64,000 bases of DNA, taken from contig NC_087062.1 of the NCBI RefSeq assembly GCF_963678635.1, positions 56,865,970 through 56,929,969 of the forward strand, given 5' to 3'. The translations under genes and the position numbers were made by a program. Origin of the DNA: Symsagittifera roscoffensis (Eukaryota > Xenacoelomorpha > Acoela > Convolutidae). The notes beneath the pieces were generated by a model. It searched no databases. It had not been told where the DNA came from and saw only the letters and a list, made by a program, of their open reading frames with translations. Positions 53,735-62,013 of the stretch are shown one piece after another (the stretch's first letter is position 1; each line of letters begins with the position of its first letter).

Positions 53735-54286
53735 TTAAGTAATATTTCTTATGTAGATATACTTGTTAGTATCAGAGAATATCACGTGTACAAGCGCGTA
53801 CAATTCCCGAGGATGCAGTCTTCCTCTGTTTGGATCGTACACTGGAAGCGAGAGCTCCTTCACGTCCATTTCGACAAGGAAGTCCCTCAGCCTCGTCAAA
53901 GACAAGACTAGGTTCTCTGGGTCCACGTGCTGCTTCTCCGTCGCCCTCGTTACCAAGAAGCACAAGTATTTTCCCGGTATCTGCGACGCCGCCGGAGGTA
54001 AGGCTGCTACGCCCCCTATCCCTGGTCTTTGCTTCCAAAGGAATTCCACGTTTTTGTATTCTCTCTTAAAATCTGCCGCTAACGCTGTCCTCAAACTCAT
54101 GTCTGCTGTGATTGCTATCGCACATGTTCTGTTTGTGAGTATGAAATCACTGTCTGTTAGTATTATGTTACTTGAATATTCATTTGGTAAGTTAAAATAT
54201 GACTCAACTACCCTGCCTATGTCAGGTTTCTTAGGTTCTTCGCCTGTCTCTGCTTCTAAGTCTCCTGTTTCTCTCGCTATTCTCAT
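53735..54286 (-). CDS. giant element ORF5, macro domain (TARG1/OARD1-like)
   Basis: 183 residues. After about 40 variable residues come the macro-domain blocks in order: SDFILTNRTCAIAITADMS (entry strand), LRTALAADFKREYKNV (the GxGIA-type helix, altered), GIGGVAAL (the GEVAVL strand) and GKYLCFLVTRATEKQHVD. ENLVLSLTRLRDFLVEM (helix), ELSLPVYDPNRGRLH (catalytic-loop equivalent) and ALVHVIFSDTNKYIYI (C-terminal strand) follow. Macro domains bind ADP-ribose and, in the TARG1 type, remove it from proteins; several RNA viruses use macro domains against host ADP-ribosylation. Here the glycine-rich loop is degenerate and the usual GCGLD-like loop is replaced, so activity is uncertain. The ATG overlaps the ORF4 stop as ATGA on an A7 run. 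Confidence 0.75.
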   Translation of the reverse strand: MRIARETGDLEAETGEEPKKPDIGRVVESYFNLPNEYSSNIILTDSDFILTNRTCAIAITADMSLRTALAADFKREYKNVEFLWKQRPGIGGVAALPPAASQIPGKYLCFLVTRATEKQHVDPENLVLSLTRLRDFLVEMDVKELSLPVYDPNRGRLHPRELYALVHVIFSDTNKYIYIRNIT

Positions 54287-55800
54287 TTTTTTATTATCAA
54301 GTTTTCAGTGTGGGTAAGTTCTACCCCCACTCCCCGGACAAAAATATCCATCGACGTCCCCGTCGATCGCATACCGGGTATTAAGTCGAGGTTAGAAGCT
54401 GGAATGAGTAGTCGTCCTTCCTGGGCAGCCCAGGAAGGATCATCTCGTTCGGTCTTGATGTATTTCATGCTTCCACGATCCACGTCTTGAATCGTGATGC
54501 TGGTCTCCTCTGGATCCGAGGTCGTTTCATTCAGCCACTCCAAGACACGCAGGTTCGTCAAGTCTTGCTCATATGACTGCTGTTGCTCGTCGTCGAATTC
54601 TACCTCGGGTTTCGACCAGTCGTCAACCCACTCATCGTCGTGATCATCGACTATGTCAATGTCTTGTGACACAGTTATTTCCTCTAGACCCACTACTTCC
54701 TCCACTATCTTCTTTAGATCTATCCTATCCACTACAAAGTCGTCACCGTAAGGATTGTATTTCTTTCTTGGTCTCATCCCGTCCTTCTGACGAGTCTGTA
54801 TGGTGAACGGAAGATCCGGTTCCAAGTTCTTGGGAACCTCTATCTGTTCGGGATCCTGCCAATCTTCCTCTGCGTAGGGTAAGGTTTCATCGTCCGCTTC
54901 GATCTGTTCGTTTGGATCCAGGTCCAGCGGTGTATCCGTACCTTCCTCTACGACTTCGTTTCCATCGTTCTTCTCCCTGGTGCCTTTTTCATTGACCTCA
55001 CAAGCAGGATCCATCATCAGATAATCCCCTTCTTCCATGTCTGCAGGTATACACCAGTCTTCTGTCGATGGATTGTGTGGCTTTATATTCTCGTAGTGTG
55101 CGGCTCGGCCAGTACTCAGTCTATAAAAGCGTCCCTCCTGATGCACCTCTGTAATCATGAAGGGTCCCCTCCATTTTTTTAGGAGCTTTTTTGTCCCTTT
55201 CGGTGGTATAACGTTCTGGAATACCCATACGTAGTCTCCCACTGAGTAAGCCTTTGCATCAGCTGCTTTTTTGTCGAATCTTTTCCTCTGCCTTGCCTGT
55301 GCCTGCTGAGTGTTTCGTCTACACAAATCGTTCAGCTCCTGTTGGCGTCTGATCCCATCCCTCACGTAGACCTGTGGGGACGTTTTCTTTCCCTCATATT
55401 CTGGGTAGAAGAAGGTTAAGGGTAAAGACTTTTCGTGTCTAGTTAGCATCATGTGTGGACTGACTCCAGTGGTGGAGTGTTGCGTGCTATTATATGCTCC
55501 CATCACCTGTGGAAGGTATCTGTCCCAATCAGTCATGTACCTGGAACAATATACTCTCAGCATCGACACTAACGTCCTGTTCTGTCTTTCCACTGAGCCA
55601 TTCGTCTGAGGGTGGTATGTCGTGGAGTGAGCCTGAGCAACCTGTGAGCGTCTCATAAGCTCTTTCGTAAGCTCTCCTACGAAAGCTGTTCCATTATCCG
55701 ATTGAAACGTCATCGGAAACCATGTCTTGCTATCCACGTATTGATCAGGTGGTCGCATGTCTCTTCCGCCGAGGCAGTTATGCAGGCACGGCCTCTGCAT
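54283..55800 (-). CDS. giant element ORF4, integrase C-terminal half plus acidic tail
   Basis: 505 codons. Begins within the integrase core: FQSDNGTAF (second Asp, near 32) and HPQTNGSVERQNR (catalytic Glu near 71). A GPY/F-like module follows near 200-240 (KKLLKKWRGPFMITEV, then YRLSTGR). The last 250 residues are an acidic, disordered tail rich in Asp/Glu. The true N-terminal part is in other frames (see the note on integrase breaks). The stop is TGA after an A-run and overlaps the macro ORF. Confidence 0.8.
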   Translation of the reverse strand: MQRPCLHNCLGGRDMRPPDQYVDSKTWFPMTFQSDNGTAFVGELTKELMRRSQVAQAHSTTYHPQTNGSVERQNRTLVSMLRVYCSRYMTDWDRYLPQVMGAYNSTQHSTTGVSPHMMLTRHEKSLPLTFFYPEYEGKKTSPQVYVRDGIRRQQELNDLCRRNTQQAQARQRKRFDKKAADAKAYSVGDYVWVFQNVIPPKGTKKLLKKWRGPFMITEVHQEGRFYRLSTGRAAHYENIKPHNPSTEDWCIPADMEEGDYLMMDPACEVNEKGTREKNDGNEVVEEGTDTPLDLDPNEQIEADDETLPYAEEDWQDPEQIEVPKNLEPDLPFTIQTRQKDGMRPRKKYNPYGDDFVVDRIDLKKIVEEVVGLEEITVSQDIDIVDDHDDEWVDDWSKPEVEFDDEQQQSYEQDLTNLRVLEWLNETTSDPEETSITIQDVDRGSMKYIKTERDDPSWAAQEGRLLIPASNLDLIPGMRSTGTSMDIFVRGVGVELTHTENLIIKK

Positions 55801-58744
55801 ACTTCGTGAAATGATCTATCATGACCAGCACCTGATTATAACCATTGTCTGTCATGCATATCTTTTGGTGATCTATCTGCACCACCTCGTTGAATTCAGA
55901 CGACTCGATCGATTGTAAAGGAAATCGCAACTTCCTTGGATCCTTGACCTGTTGGCATGACAGACATGCTGTCACCCATTTCTCGCATGCCTTTTTCATC
56001 CCAGGCCACTCAAAGCGCTTCAGGATCCTCTGATATACTTTGTCGATCCCCTGATGGCCCATCTGATCATGTGACCTGAATAATAGTTCTGTCTGATAGA
56101 GTTGCGGTAACAATATCGCGTTATACTTGTATAGGATTCTGTCTTCCTCTCTTCTTTTGCAAGCCACGATCCCGTCCTTGTTCAAATATAACCTCCCTTC
56201 CTTCTGCATGAAGTATTGTCTCAGGATGCGATAACTATCCTCCTCGAGGTCCCCTTTATCCGGAGAACCATTCTCGATCCACCTTTTCAGGTTGCTTGTC
56301 ATGCGATCATTTCTCTGCGCTCTTAGAAGGTCCGAGAGTCTGTATCTCGCCTTCAAGTATGTCTTCATGACCCTCATCTGACTATTCAGCTCGTTGGGCT
56401 GATGTGTGTCTTCTTCCATCTTAACGCACCAAATCTTCGCCAACGGTTGTGTTTCTTGTTCAAACGGCTGAAGATCAGTCCTGACTACCTCTTTCTGCGG
56501 CAACAGGCTTATCGAACGTTTCGATACCGCTATCGTTTCTAAGTCATCCGCTGCGTTGTCAAAGATTCTTTCGCTTGGTATAAGGTAGCGATCGCTGTCA
56601 GGATCCTGATACACCTCTCTGTCCAGGTCCCTTGCCCGAGTTTCCACTAGTAGCGTGTGTATCGCTAGTTCTGACAGTTCTGATCCCGAACTCGAGTTCC
56701 TGTCTGAATAGGTGTCCATTCCTGAGTTTCGGGAATCATCATCCGTCGAAGAGGTTGTGCTGGAGACTGCACGCTCCTCCAGATCATGTCTATGCCTTCT
56801 TCGCGTCCATCTGAACTCCCCTGACAAAACCTTGTTCTCTAGGTCCTGTTTCTCATCAGGAATTTTCTCGTCTATCTCAGACTCCCCGGACAAATTTTCT
56901 TCTCCCGGGTGTTGATCTTGTGATCGCTGGTTCTTTTCATCATTCGTCTCCCCGGACAAATAGTCTTGCAGCCGATTTTGTTCTACCTTTTTACCTTCCT
57001 TATCCTGGTCCACGAAGGTGACGGTTTTCTTTCGCTTGCTGCTTCCCTGTTCTTTCTGTCCGTAAGAAGTACTGGTTAAAATCTCTTGGGGTATTGAGGA
57101 TACTAGTTGCTGAACTATTGTCCTACAATCCCTCTCATTCTCTTCGTGCTGTCGTCTGGACGGAATGATCTTCAGTTTCTCACTGACTGTTAGCGATGCC
57201 ACTGCAGCTGTCCACTCGGGGTCATCTCTGGTCACTTCTCTTTCTAACAATCCACCCAGCATCCGCATCACTTGTGGTGTGACTTGCACCGTTTTATCCA
57301 ATAATGAGAGGCTGTTTATATTCATGCGAGAGAGTTCTTGCTGGACCAGGTTCGAACGCAGCAACAAATCCAAGTGGACCGGGTCCTTCTTGGACAGGAT
57401 CTTTATCTCGGCTGCTTTATCTACAGGTAACTCAGGGTGCCCTGAAATTGGATGTCCAGACTTATCCAACCATCTCGTTAAGGGAAGCGCTTCATAAGTT
57501 TCTTTGTCCAGAAACGAGAATCCCTCCTTTATTTCCGCCTGATTGGCCTGCTTCTGCTCCAATCTTTCATAGAACTCAGTTTTCTTGCTGAGGCTGTCAG
57601 CATTCTGGTGTTTATCACGCATCCTATGTTCGATTATCATATGGTAGCTATCCAATCTTACTATCCATCTACCAATATAACTCTGATCCATCGAGTAGGT
57701 CTTCAACCAGGATAACGCTCTGTTGTCCACGCGTAACTTGAAGGGAGCGCTCCCCAAGTATGCACGGTACTTCTCCACGAAGGTGACTACTGCAAACATT
57801 TCTGCTTTTGGTGCGCCATATTTCATCTCTGTGTCACTCAAGACTTTGCTGCCGTATGCAATGGGACGGAGAACTGTTCTTCCGTTCCATTCTTGCTCTT
57901 GATGCAAGATTCCTGAGATGGCCACCACCGATGCGTCTGTGTCGAGAACATACATGCCCTTTTCTGTAGGCATGCCCAGCACTGGCGCTTCGCACAGTTC
58001 CCGCTTTATGTTCTCGAAAGCAACCTGTGCCTCATCGTTCCATTCGAACTTTTTCCCTTTGTTGCGCATCAGCTTCTGCATCGGGTACACCTTGTCCGCA
58101 TATCCTTTTATGAATTCTCGGTAGTAATTGGCAAACCCTAAGAAGCTCAGGAGCTGTGTGTCCGTTCTGGGGGCTTTCCATGTCAACACTGCTTCCACTG
58201 CTTCCGGGTCCGGCCTCAAACCATGCCTATTCACCATTCTTCCTAGGTACTTAATCGAGTCCCTAAGGATTTCACATTTCGATGGTTTGCACTTTAATCC
58301 TGCTCTTTTCATGCATCCAAAGACCTCATCGAGCCTATCAATGTGGTCTTCCAGGGTCGGTGTCGCTATGACTACGTCATCCACGTAACACATCACGAGG
58401 TTCCCGTACTTCTTGGTCACTCCAGTTAAAGCCTGAGCCATCAGTCTTTGAAAAGTGGCCGTTGCATTGCACAAGCCGAAGGGCATCCTCTTCCACTGGT
58501 ACAATCCCAACTCGCACGCGAATCCGGTCTTCTCTCTGTCCTTCTTTCGCAGAGGGACCTGCCAGAAGGCAGAACCTAAGTCCAATGTGGTGAAGAACTT
58601 GGCATCACCAAGCTTAGATAGGCTCTCGTCTATTCGCGGTATCGGGTACGCATCTTTTATCGTTACCGCGTTCAAGTAACAAAAGTCGCAACAAAATCTA
58701 AGCTGCCCCCTTTCTTTTTCGCCATTACTACTCCGCAAGCCCAT
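55778..58744 (-). CDS. giant element ORF3, reverse transcriptase, RNase H and integrase N-terminus
   Basis: 988 codons. RT: LDLGSAFWQVPL (54-65), RMPFGLCNATATFQRLM and the catalytic box CYVDDVV (near 120). RNase H starts at YVLDTDASV (near 268-273) and runs to about 395. An unusual spacer of about 480 residues follows, low in complexity, with three LSGE motifs. The integrase HHCC finger comes next (HDQMGHQG near 891, CLSCQQ near 925), then the first catalytic Asp region (VVQIDHQ) and IDHFTKYAEAVP, after which the frame breaks. This is Ty3/Gypsy order. The start ATG is probably not used: RT similarity continues upstream in ORF2 across a break at a C5/G5 run (58706-58710). Confidence 0.88.
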   Translation of the reverse strand: MGLRSSNGEKERGQLRFCCDFCYLNAVTIKDAYPIPRIDESLSKLGDAKFFTTLDLGSAFWQVPLRKKDREKTGFACELGLYQWKRMPFGLCNATATFQRLMAQALTGVTKKYGNLVMCYVDDVVIATPTLEDHIDRLDEVFGCMKRAGLKCKPSKCEILRDSIKYLGRMVNRHGLRPDPEAVEAVLTWKAPRTDTQLLSFLGFANYYREFIKGYADKVYPMQKLMRNKGKKFEWNDEAQVAFENIKRELCEAPVLGMPTEKGMYVLDTDASVVAISGILHQEQEWNGRTVLRPIAYGSKVLSDTEMKYGAPKAEMFAVVTFVEKYRAYLGSAPFKLRVDNRALSWLKTYSMDQSYIGRWIVRLDSYHMIIEHRMRDKHQNADSLSKKTEFYERLEQKQANQAEIKEGFSFLDKETYEALPLTRWLDKSGHPISGHPELPVDKAAEIKILSKKDPVHLDLLLRSNLVQQELSRMNINSLSLLDKTVQVTPQVMRMLGGLLEREVTRDDPEWTAAVASLTVSEKLKIIPSRRQHEENERDCRTIVQQLVSSIPQEILTSTSYGQKEQGSSKRKKTVTFVDQDKEGKKVEQNRLQDYLSGETNDEKNQRSQDQHPGEENLSGESEIDEKIPDEKQDLENKVLSGEFRWTRRRHRHDLEERAVSSTTSSTDDDSRNSGMDTYSDRNSSSGSELSELAIHTLLVETRARDLDREVYQDPDSDRYLIPSERIFDNAADDLETIAVSKRSISLLPQKEVVRTDLQPFEQETQPLAKIWCVKMEEDTHQPNELNSQMRVMKTYLKARYRLSDLLRAQRNDRMTSNLKRWIENGSPDKGDLEEDSYRILRQYFMQKEGRLYLNKDGIVACKRREEDRILYKYNAILLPQLYQTELLFRSHDQMGHQGIDKVYQRILKRFEWPGMKKACEKWVTACLSCQQVKDPRKLRFPLQSIESSEFNEVVQIDHQKICMTDNGYNQVLVMIDHFTKYAEAVPA

Positions 58745-61700
58745 GGCGATTTCGAGGGTTCTATCATGTCGTATTCAAGCAACATTTCTATTTCCGTTCG
58801 GCACGCTTCCGATTTGTGAGGTGTCATTCGTCTTGCGCCTTCCCTATGGGGAACGGCGCCTTCTTCTAGTTCGATTTCGTGTTCGACGAAATTACAGCAA
58901 CCGATATCCGCCTTATGTTTTGAAAATACATCTGCGTTCCGATTTAGGAGGTCCCGTAATTTTTTGAAATCTCCCTCACCTATTTTCCCTTTTAAATGTT
59001 CTATCTCTGGCAAAACCAGTTTGTCAGATTCTAGTTCATTGAAACCGTGGTGTCCAGTGATTGAAACCGTGGTGTCCAGTGTGTTCAACATCACACTGAC
59101 ACACAGTCCGTTTCGCGTTACCGAGAAGCTCCGGCCTAAAATCACCGAACTCTGACTATTTGGATTCGGTACTAAGCAAACCTGTTTACTATCACTTAAC
59201 GAATTCAAATTTCTCATTCTAAAAATTGCTACCACAGCCTGTCCTGGTTGTAATTTTACTTTTCTATCCAAAAAAATTGGTACCTTGTTTTCGTCTATTA
59301 TTATCCTATTAATTGGTCTCTTAACATACTTCCGGTCCGGGTTTCTAATCCGTATCAGACCGTTGTTCAAGTCAATCATCACGTCAAAATTCCTGACAAA
59401 ATCTCTGCCCAAGATGAATTGGTCGGCGTCGTCCAGATTCTCTACCACCAGGAAGCTCATCCAAAGATCCCGTCCTCCCATGTGGAGGACCGTTATTGGT
59501 GTTCTTCCGGCCACGTAGATAGCTCCTCGATTGGCGGCGGCCAGCCGGAGATTCGTTGGAATTAGATCTTCCCGCGTGAAGCCCATTCTTTCCCAAGTTT
59601 TTATCGGCATCACACTCACTACCGCACCTGTGTCCAAAAGCCCTGTGACTCCGATTTTTGTTCCGTTGGTGTCGAGCAGATGTGCGGTCACATCTGCTTC
59701 ATACCCAATGTGTACTGCGTCTTGTTCCATCATGGCGTCATAGCCTATCCTGCGGACTTTGAGTTCCTCTTCTCCCAAATAGATCTGCCCCATTTGGTCA
59801 CCATCTGTTGTTACATAAGTCCTGGTGTAAATACTGATTCCATCCACGTTCAGCATTACTTGATACGGCCCATAGACCTCTAGGTAGCGTCCATGAAGTT
59901 TCTTCATGCGAGGGCCACCCGTCGTTAGTAGTGCTCGCACAGCTCTCGACTCGGTGCGTGGCTCCACCTGCCTCAGATAATCTGCATATGTGTCCAAATG
60001 CATCAAAGTGAACTCGGATGGTTCACTCAGATTTCTGATCACCTGATGTCCAGCCACTGAGATTATCGACTGTATCTTGCTTCCTTGCGGCACCATGCCG
60101 AACCTCTGACCGGAGATCACATTAAGCTTCATGCTCAAACTGCTTGGTGCTTTAGTTTCCTCGAACTCCGTTGCTTCGAAGGTATTCAGTTGCTCCTGAA
60201 GTTTTTCATTCTCCAGTTCAAGTTTCACTTTTTGTTCGATCTCTTTCGTCACTAGTTCCTGCTGCACTCTATTTAGAGCATCCCTCGCGGCTGCCTTATA
60301 ATCGATCTTGAAGTCGTGAGCCGCAGTTGCTGGTTCCGGCTCACGTGTCTCCTCTATTACCGCTTGCATTTTCTTTGCCGCCAGCTCTTGAGGTTTATCC
60401 TTTCTGCGTGCTTCTGATTCACTCAAAAGTCGAGCCTTGCTGGCTTTCACTCCTGACAAAGCTTCTTCATGTCTTGGCTGCTTAATGTCTGCCACTGCAT
60501 CCCAGAATTGCGGACAATCTGATTTAAAATGACCTTCCAAGTTGCAAAAGAAACACCTCGGGCCGAATTTCGCAATTACTCCTCTCATGAAATCCTCATG
60601 GTCCAACTCTGACGCATCTTCGTCCTCGAGGCTAAGGCCTATTGCTTTCATGCCTTGTTTGTAATTTGGGCATGCTGACACATGATGGTCCGTTGAACTG
60701 CAATTAGCACAAGAGCGTCTCTTGTCCATATCATCCCTCGGTTTGTACCAATTGTTCCCTTGGTTTGCTGGTCCGTTGTTAAAATTGCCATAATTGTTCT
60801 TGTAATATCCAGATCTCGAAGGAGGTTTCAACAAAAGATACTCTTTTGATTTGAGCCTTAACTCCTCCGGTGTTGGCGCATTGGTTGATAGTGGTGTGTA
60901 ATGCGTTGCTAGCATCGTACGAAGTTCATCATTCTTCACACCATCGATAAATTTCGAGGCTACGGCCAGGTTCATCCTTCGGTTTGACTCATCCGGTTGG
61001 CTGCGTCTTCTCAGCATTTCCAAATCATCGAGAAACTTGTCTATCGTTTCATCTTCTCGTTGCCTCTGTTTCTCGAAGCGCATCATCGCCTGGTGCCCCT
61101 GCACCCCTGATCCAAAACGGTTTAACAAGATTTCGAAGATTTTCTCAGCAGTGTCACGTTGATATTGCTTCTTGGCCATGACACAGTTCAGGGCTGTCCC
61201 TTCTAATTTGCTGGTGAGCGCGCTGCATTCCTGTTTCTCCGACAAGTCCTCTTTCTCGAAATGCAGCTTCATTACCTCTATCCAGGTATCAATACAGCCA
61301 TCAGATTCGTCTTTGTAGCATCTTGGTTTCTTAAAGACTCTTCTGGACTTCTTACTGCGTTCATTGGTTCTTGATAACCTTGTCAGGAATGTCTCCAAAG
61401 ACCTGTTTAGGGGTTCAAATGCTGTGGCCATTGCCGTAGCATCCCTTGAGTGTCCTGCTTGAGTGTCCTCACACCTCGTCGAAGGCTCTGTGTGCGGTGC
61501 ATCCCTGCAAACCGAATCACCGTGAGTGTTTCCCGCTTGGCCCACATGACTCCTCCTCGGGCTTGCATGCCCCCTGTTGCCGGAATCACTTCTCCCAGTC
61601 GCATGTGTGCCTTGCGTTGGTCGTTCGTTAGAGGTCTGTCTGTTCCCCGTTGAACTTGCTCTACTGTTCGGGCCCCATGCTCCATTATCCCTTGTGACAT

Positions 61701-62013
61701 AGCCTGATGAACTGCCCCTGCCTCTAGTGGATCCATACGTCTTCCACTTCTGATGTTCATTGAAGTTCACCCTCGGTTCCTTGCTGGGACCTCCCGAGTT
61801 CGGTTCTCCTTCTTTTGGTCCACTCTTGCTGCTTAGTAGCCCGTCCAACCTATCCATGATAGCCTGAGTTCGCCGCTCCATCATGGCGTCTATCTTTGTG
61901 TCAAGAGTCCCAAGAGACTGCTCTTGCTGAATTCTTAACCTCTCCATGTCGTCTCTTAAGCGTAACTCTCGCTGTTCCGCCTCTCTGGTCATTCGCGACA
62001 AGTTCTTCGCCAT
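58672..62013 (-). CDS. giant element ORF2, Gag with zinc knuckles, protease and start of RT
   Basis: 1113 codons. The N-terminus is coiled-coil (EQRELRLRDDMERLR). The capsid-like middle (near 230-390) resembles retrotransposon Gag (CYKDESDGCIDTWIEVM, then EKIFEILLNRFG). Two CCHC knuckles follow near 434 (CANCSSTDHHVSAC) and 484 (CFFCNLEGHFKSDC). The aspartic protease has its active site at GLLDTGAVVSVMP (near 790) and its second motif at FILGRDFVRNF (near 866). The last residues enter the RT (DMIEPSKSPWACGVVMAKKK) and then run out of frame. Acts in the cytoplasmic particle: RNA packaging and polyprotein cleavage. Confidence 0.88.
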   Translation of the reverse strand: MAKNLSRMTREAEQRELRLRDDMERLRIQQEQSLGTLDTKIDAMMERRTQAIMDRLDGLLSSKSGPKEGEPNSGGPSKEPRVNFNEHQKWKTYGSTRGRGSSSGYVTRDNGAWGPNSRASSTGNRQTSNERPTQGTHATGRSDSGNRGHASPRRSHVGQAGNTHGDSVCRDAPHTEPSTRCEDTQAGHSRDATAMATAFEPLNRSLETFLTRLSRTNERSKKSRRVFKKPRCYKDESDGCIDTWIEVMKLHFEKEDLSEKQECSALTSKLEGTALNCVMAKKQYQRDTAEKIFEILLNRFGSGVQGHQAMMRFEKQRQREDETIDKFLDDLEMLRRRSQPDESNRRMNLAVASKFIDGVKNDELRTMLATHYTPLSTNAPTPEELRLKSKEYLLLKPPSRSGYYKNNYGNFNNGPANQGNNWYKPRDDMDKRRSCANCSSTDHHVSACPNYKQGMKAIGLSLEDEDASELDHEDFMRGVIAKFGPRCFFCNLEGHFKSDCPQFWDAVADIKQPRHEEALSGVKASKARLLSESEARRKDKPQELAAKKMQAVIEETREPEPATAAHDFKIDYKAAARDALNRVQQELVTKEIEQKVKLELENEKLQEQLNTFEATEFEETKAPSSLSMKLNVISGQRFGMVPQGSKIQSIISVAGHQVIRNLSEPSEFTLMHLDTYADYLRQVEPRTESRAVRALLTTGGPRMKKLHGRYLEVYGPYQVMLNVDGISIYTRTYVTTDGDQMGQIYLGEEELKVRRIGYDAMMEQDAVHIGYEADVTAHLLDTNGTKIGVTGLLDTGAVVSVMPIKTWERMGFTREDLIPTNLRLAAANRGAIYVAGRTPITVLHMGGRDLWMSFLVVENLDDADQFILGRDFVRNFDVMIDLNNGLIRIRNPDRKYVKRPINRIIIDENKVPIFLDRKVKLQPGQAVVAIFRMRNLNSLSDSKQVCLVPNPNSQSSVILGRSFSVTRNGLCVSVMLNTLDTTVSITGHHGFNELESDKLVLPEIEHLKGKIGEGDFKKLRDLLNRNADVFSKHKADIGCCNFVEHEIELEEGAVPHREGARRMTPHKSEACRTEIEMLLEYDMIEPSKSPWACGVVMAKKKGGSLDFVATFVT

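Noticed and set aside
58706-58710. Programmed -1 frameshift between ORF2 and ORF3
   Set aside because: The zero-frame context does not make a proper X-XXY-YYZ heptamer, and the break falls inside the RT domain; an indel in the homopolymer is simpler.
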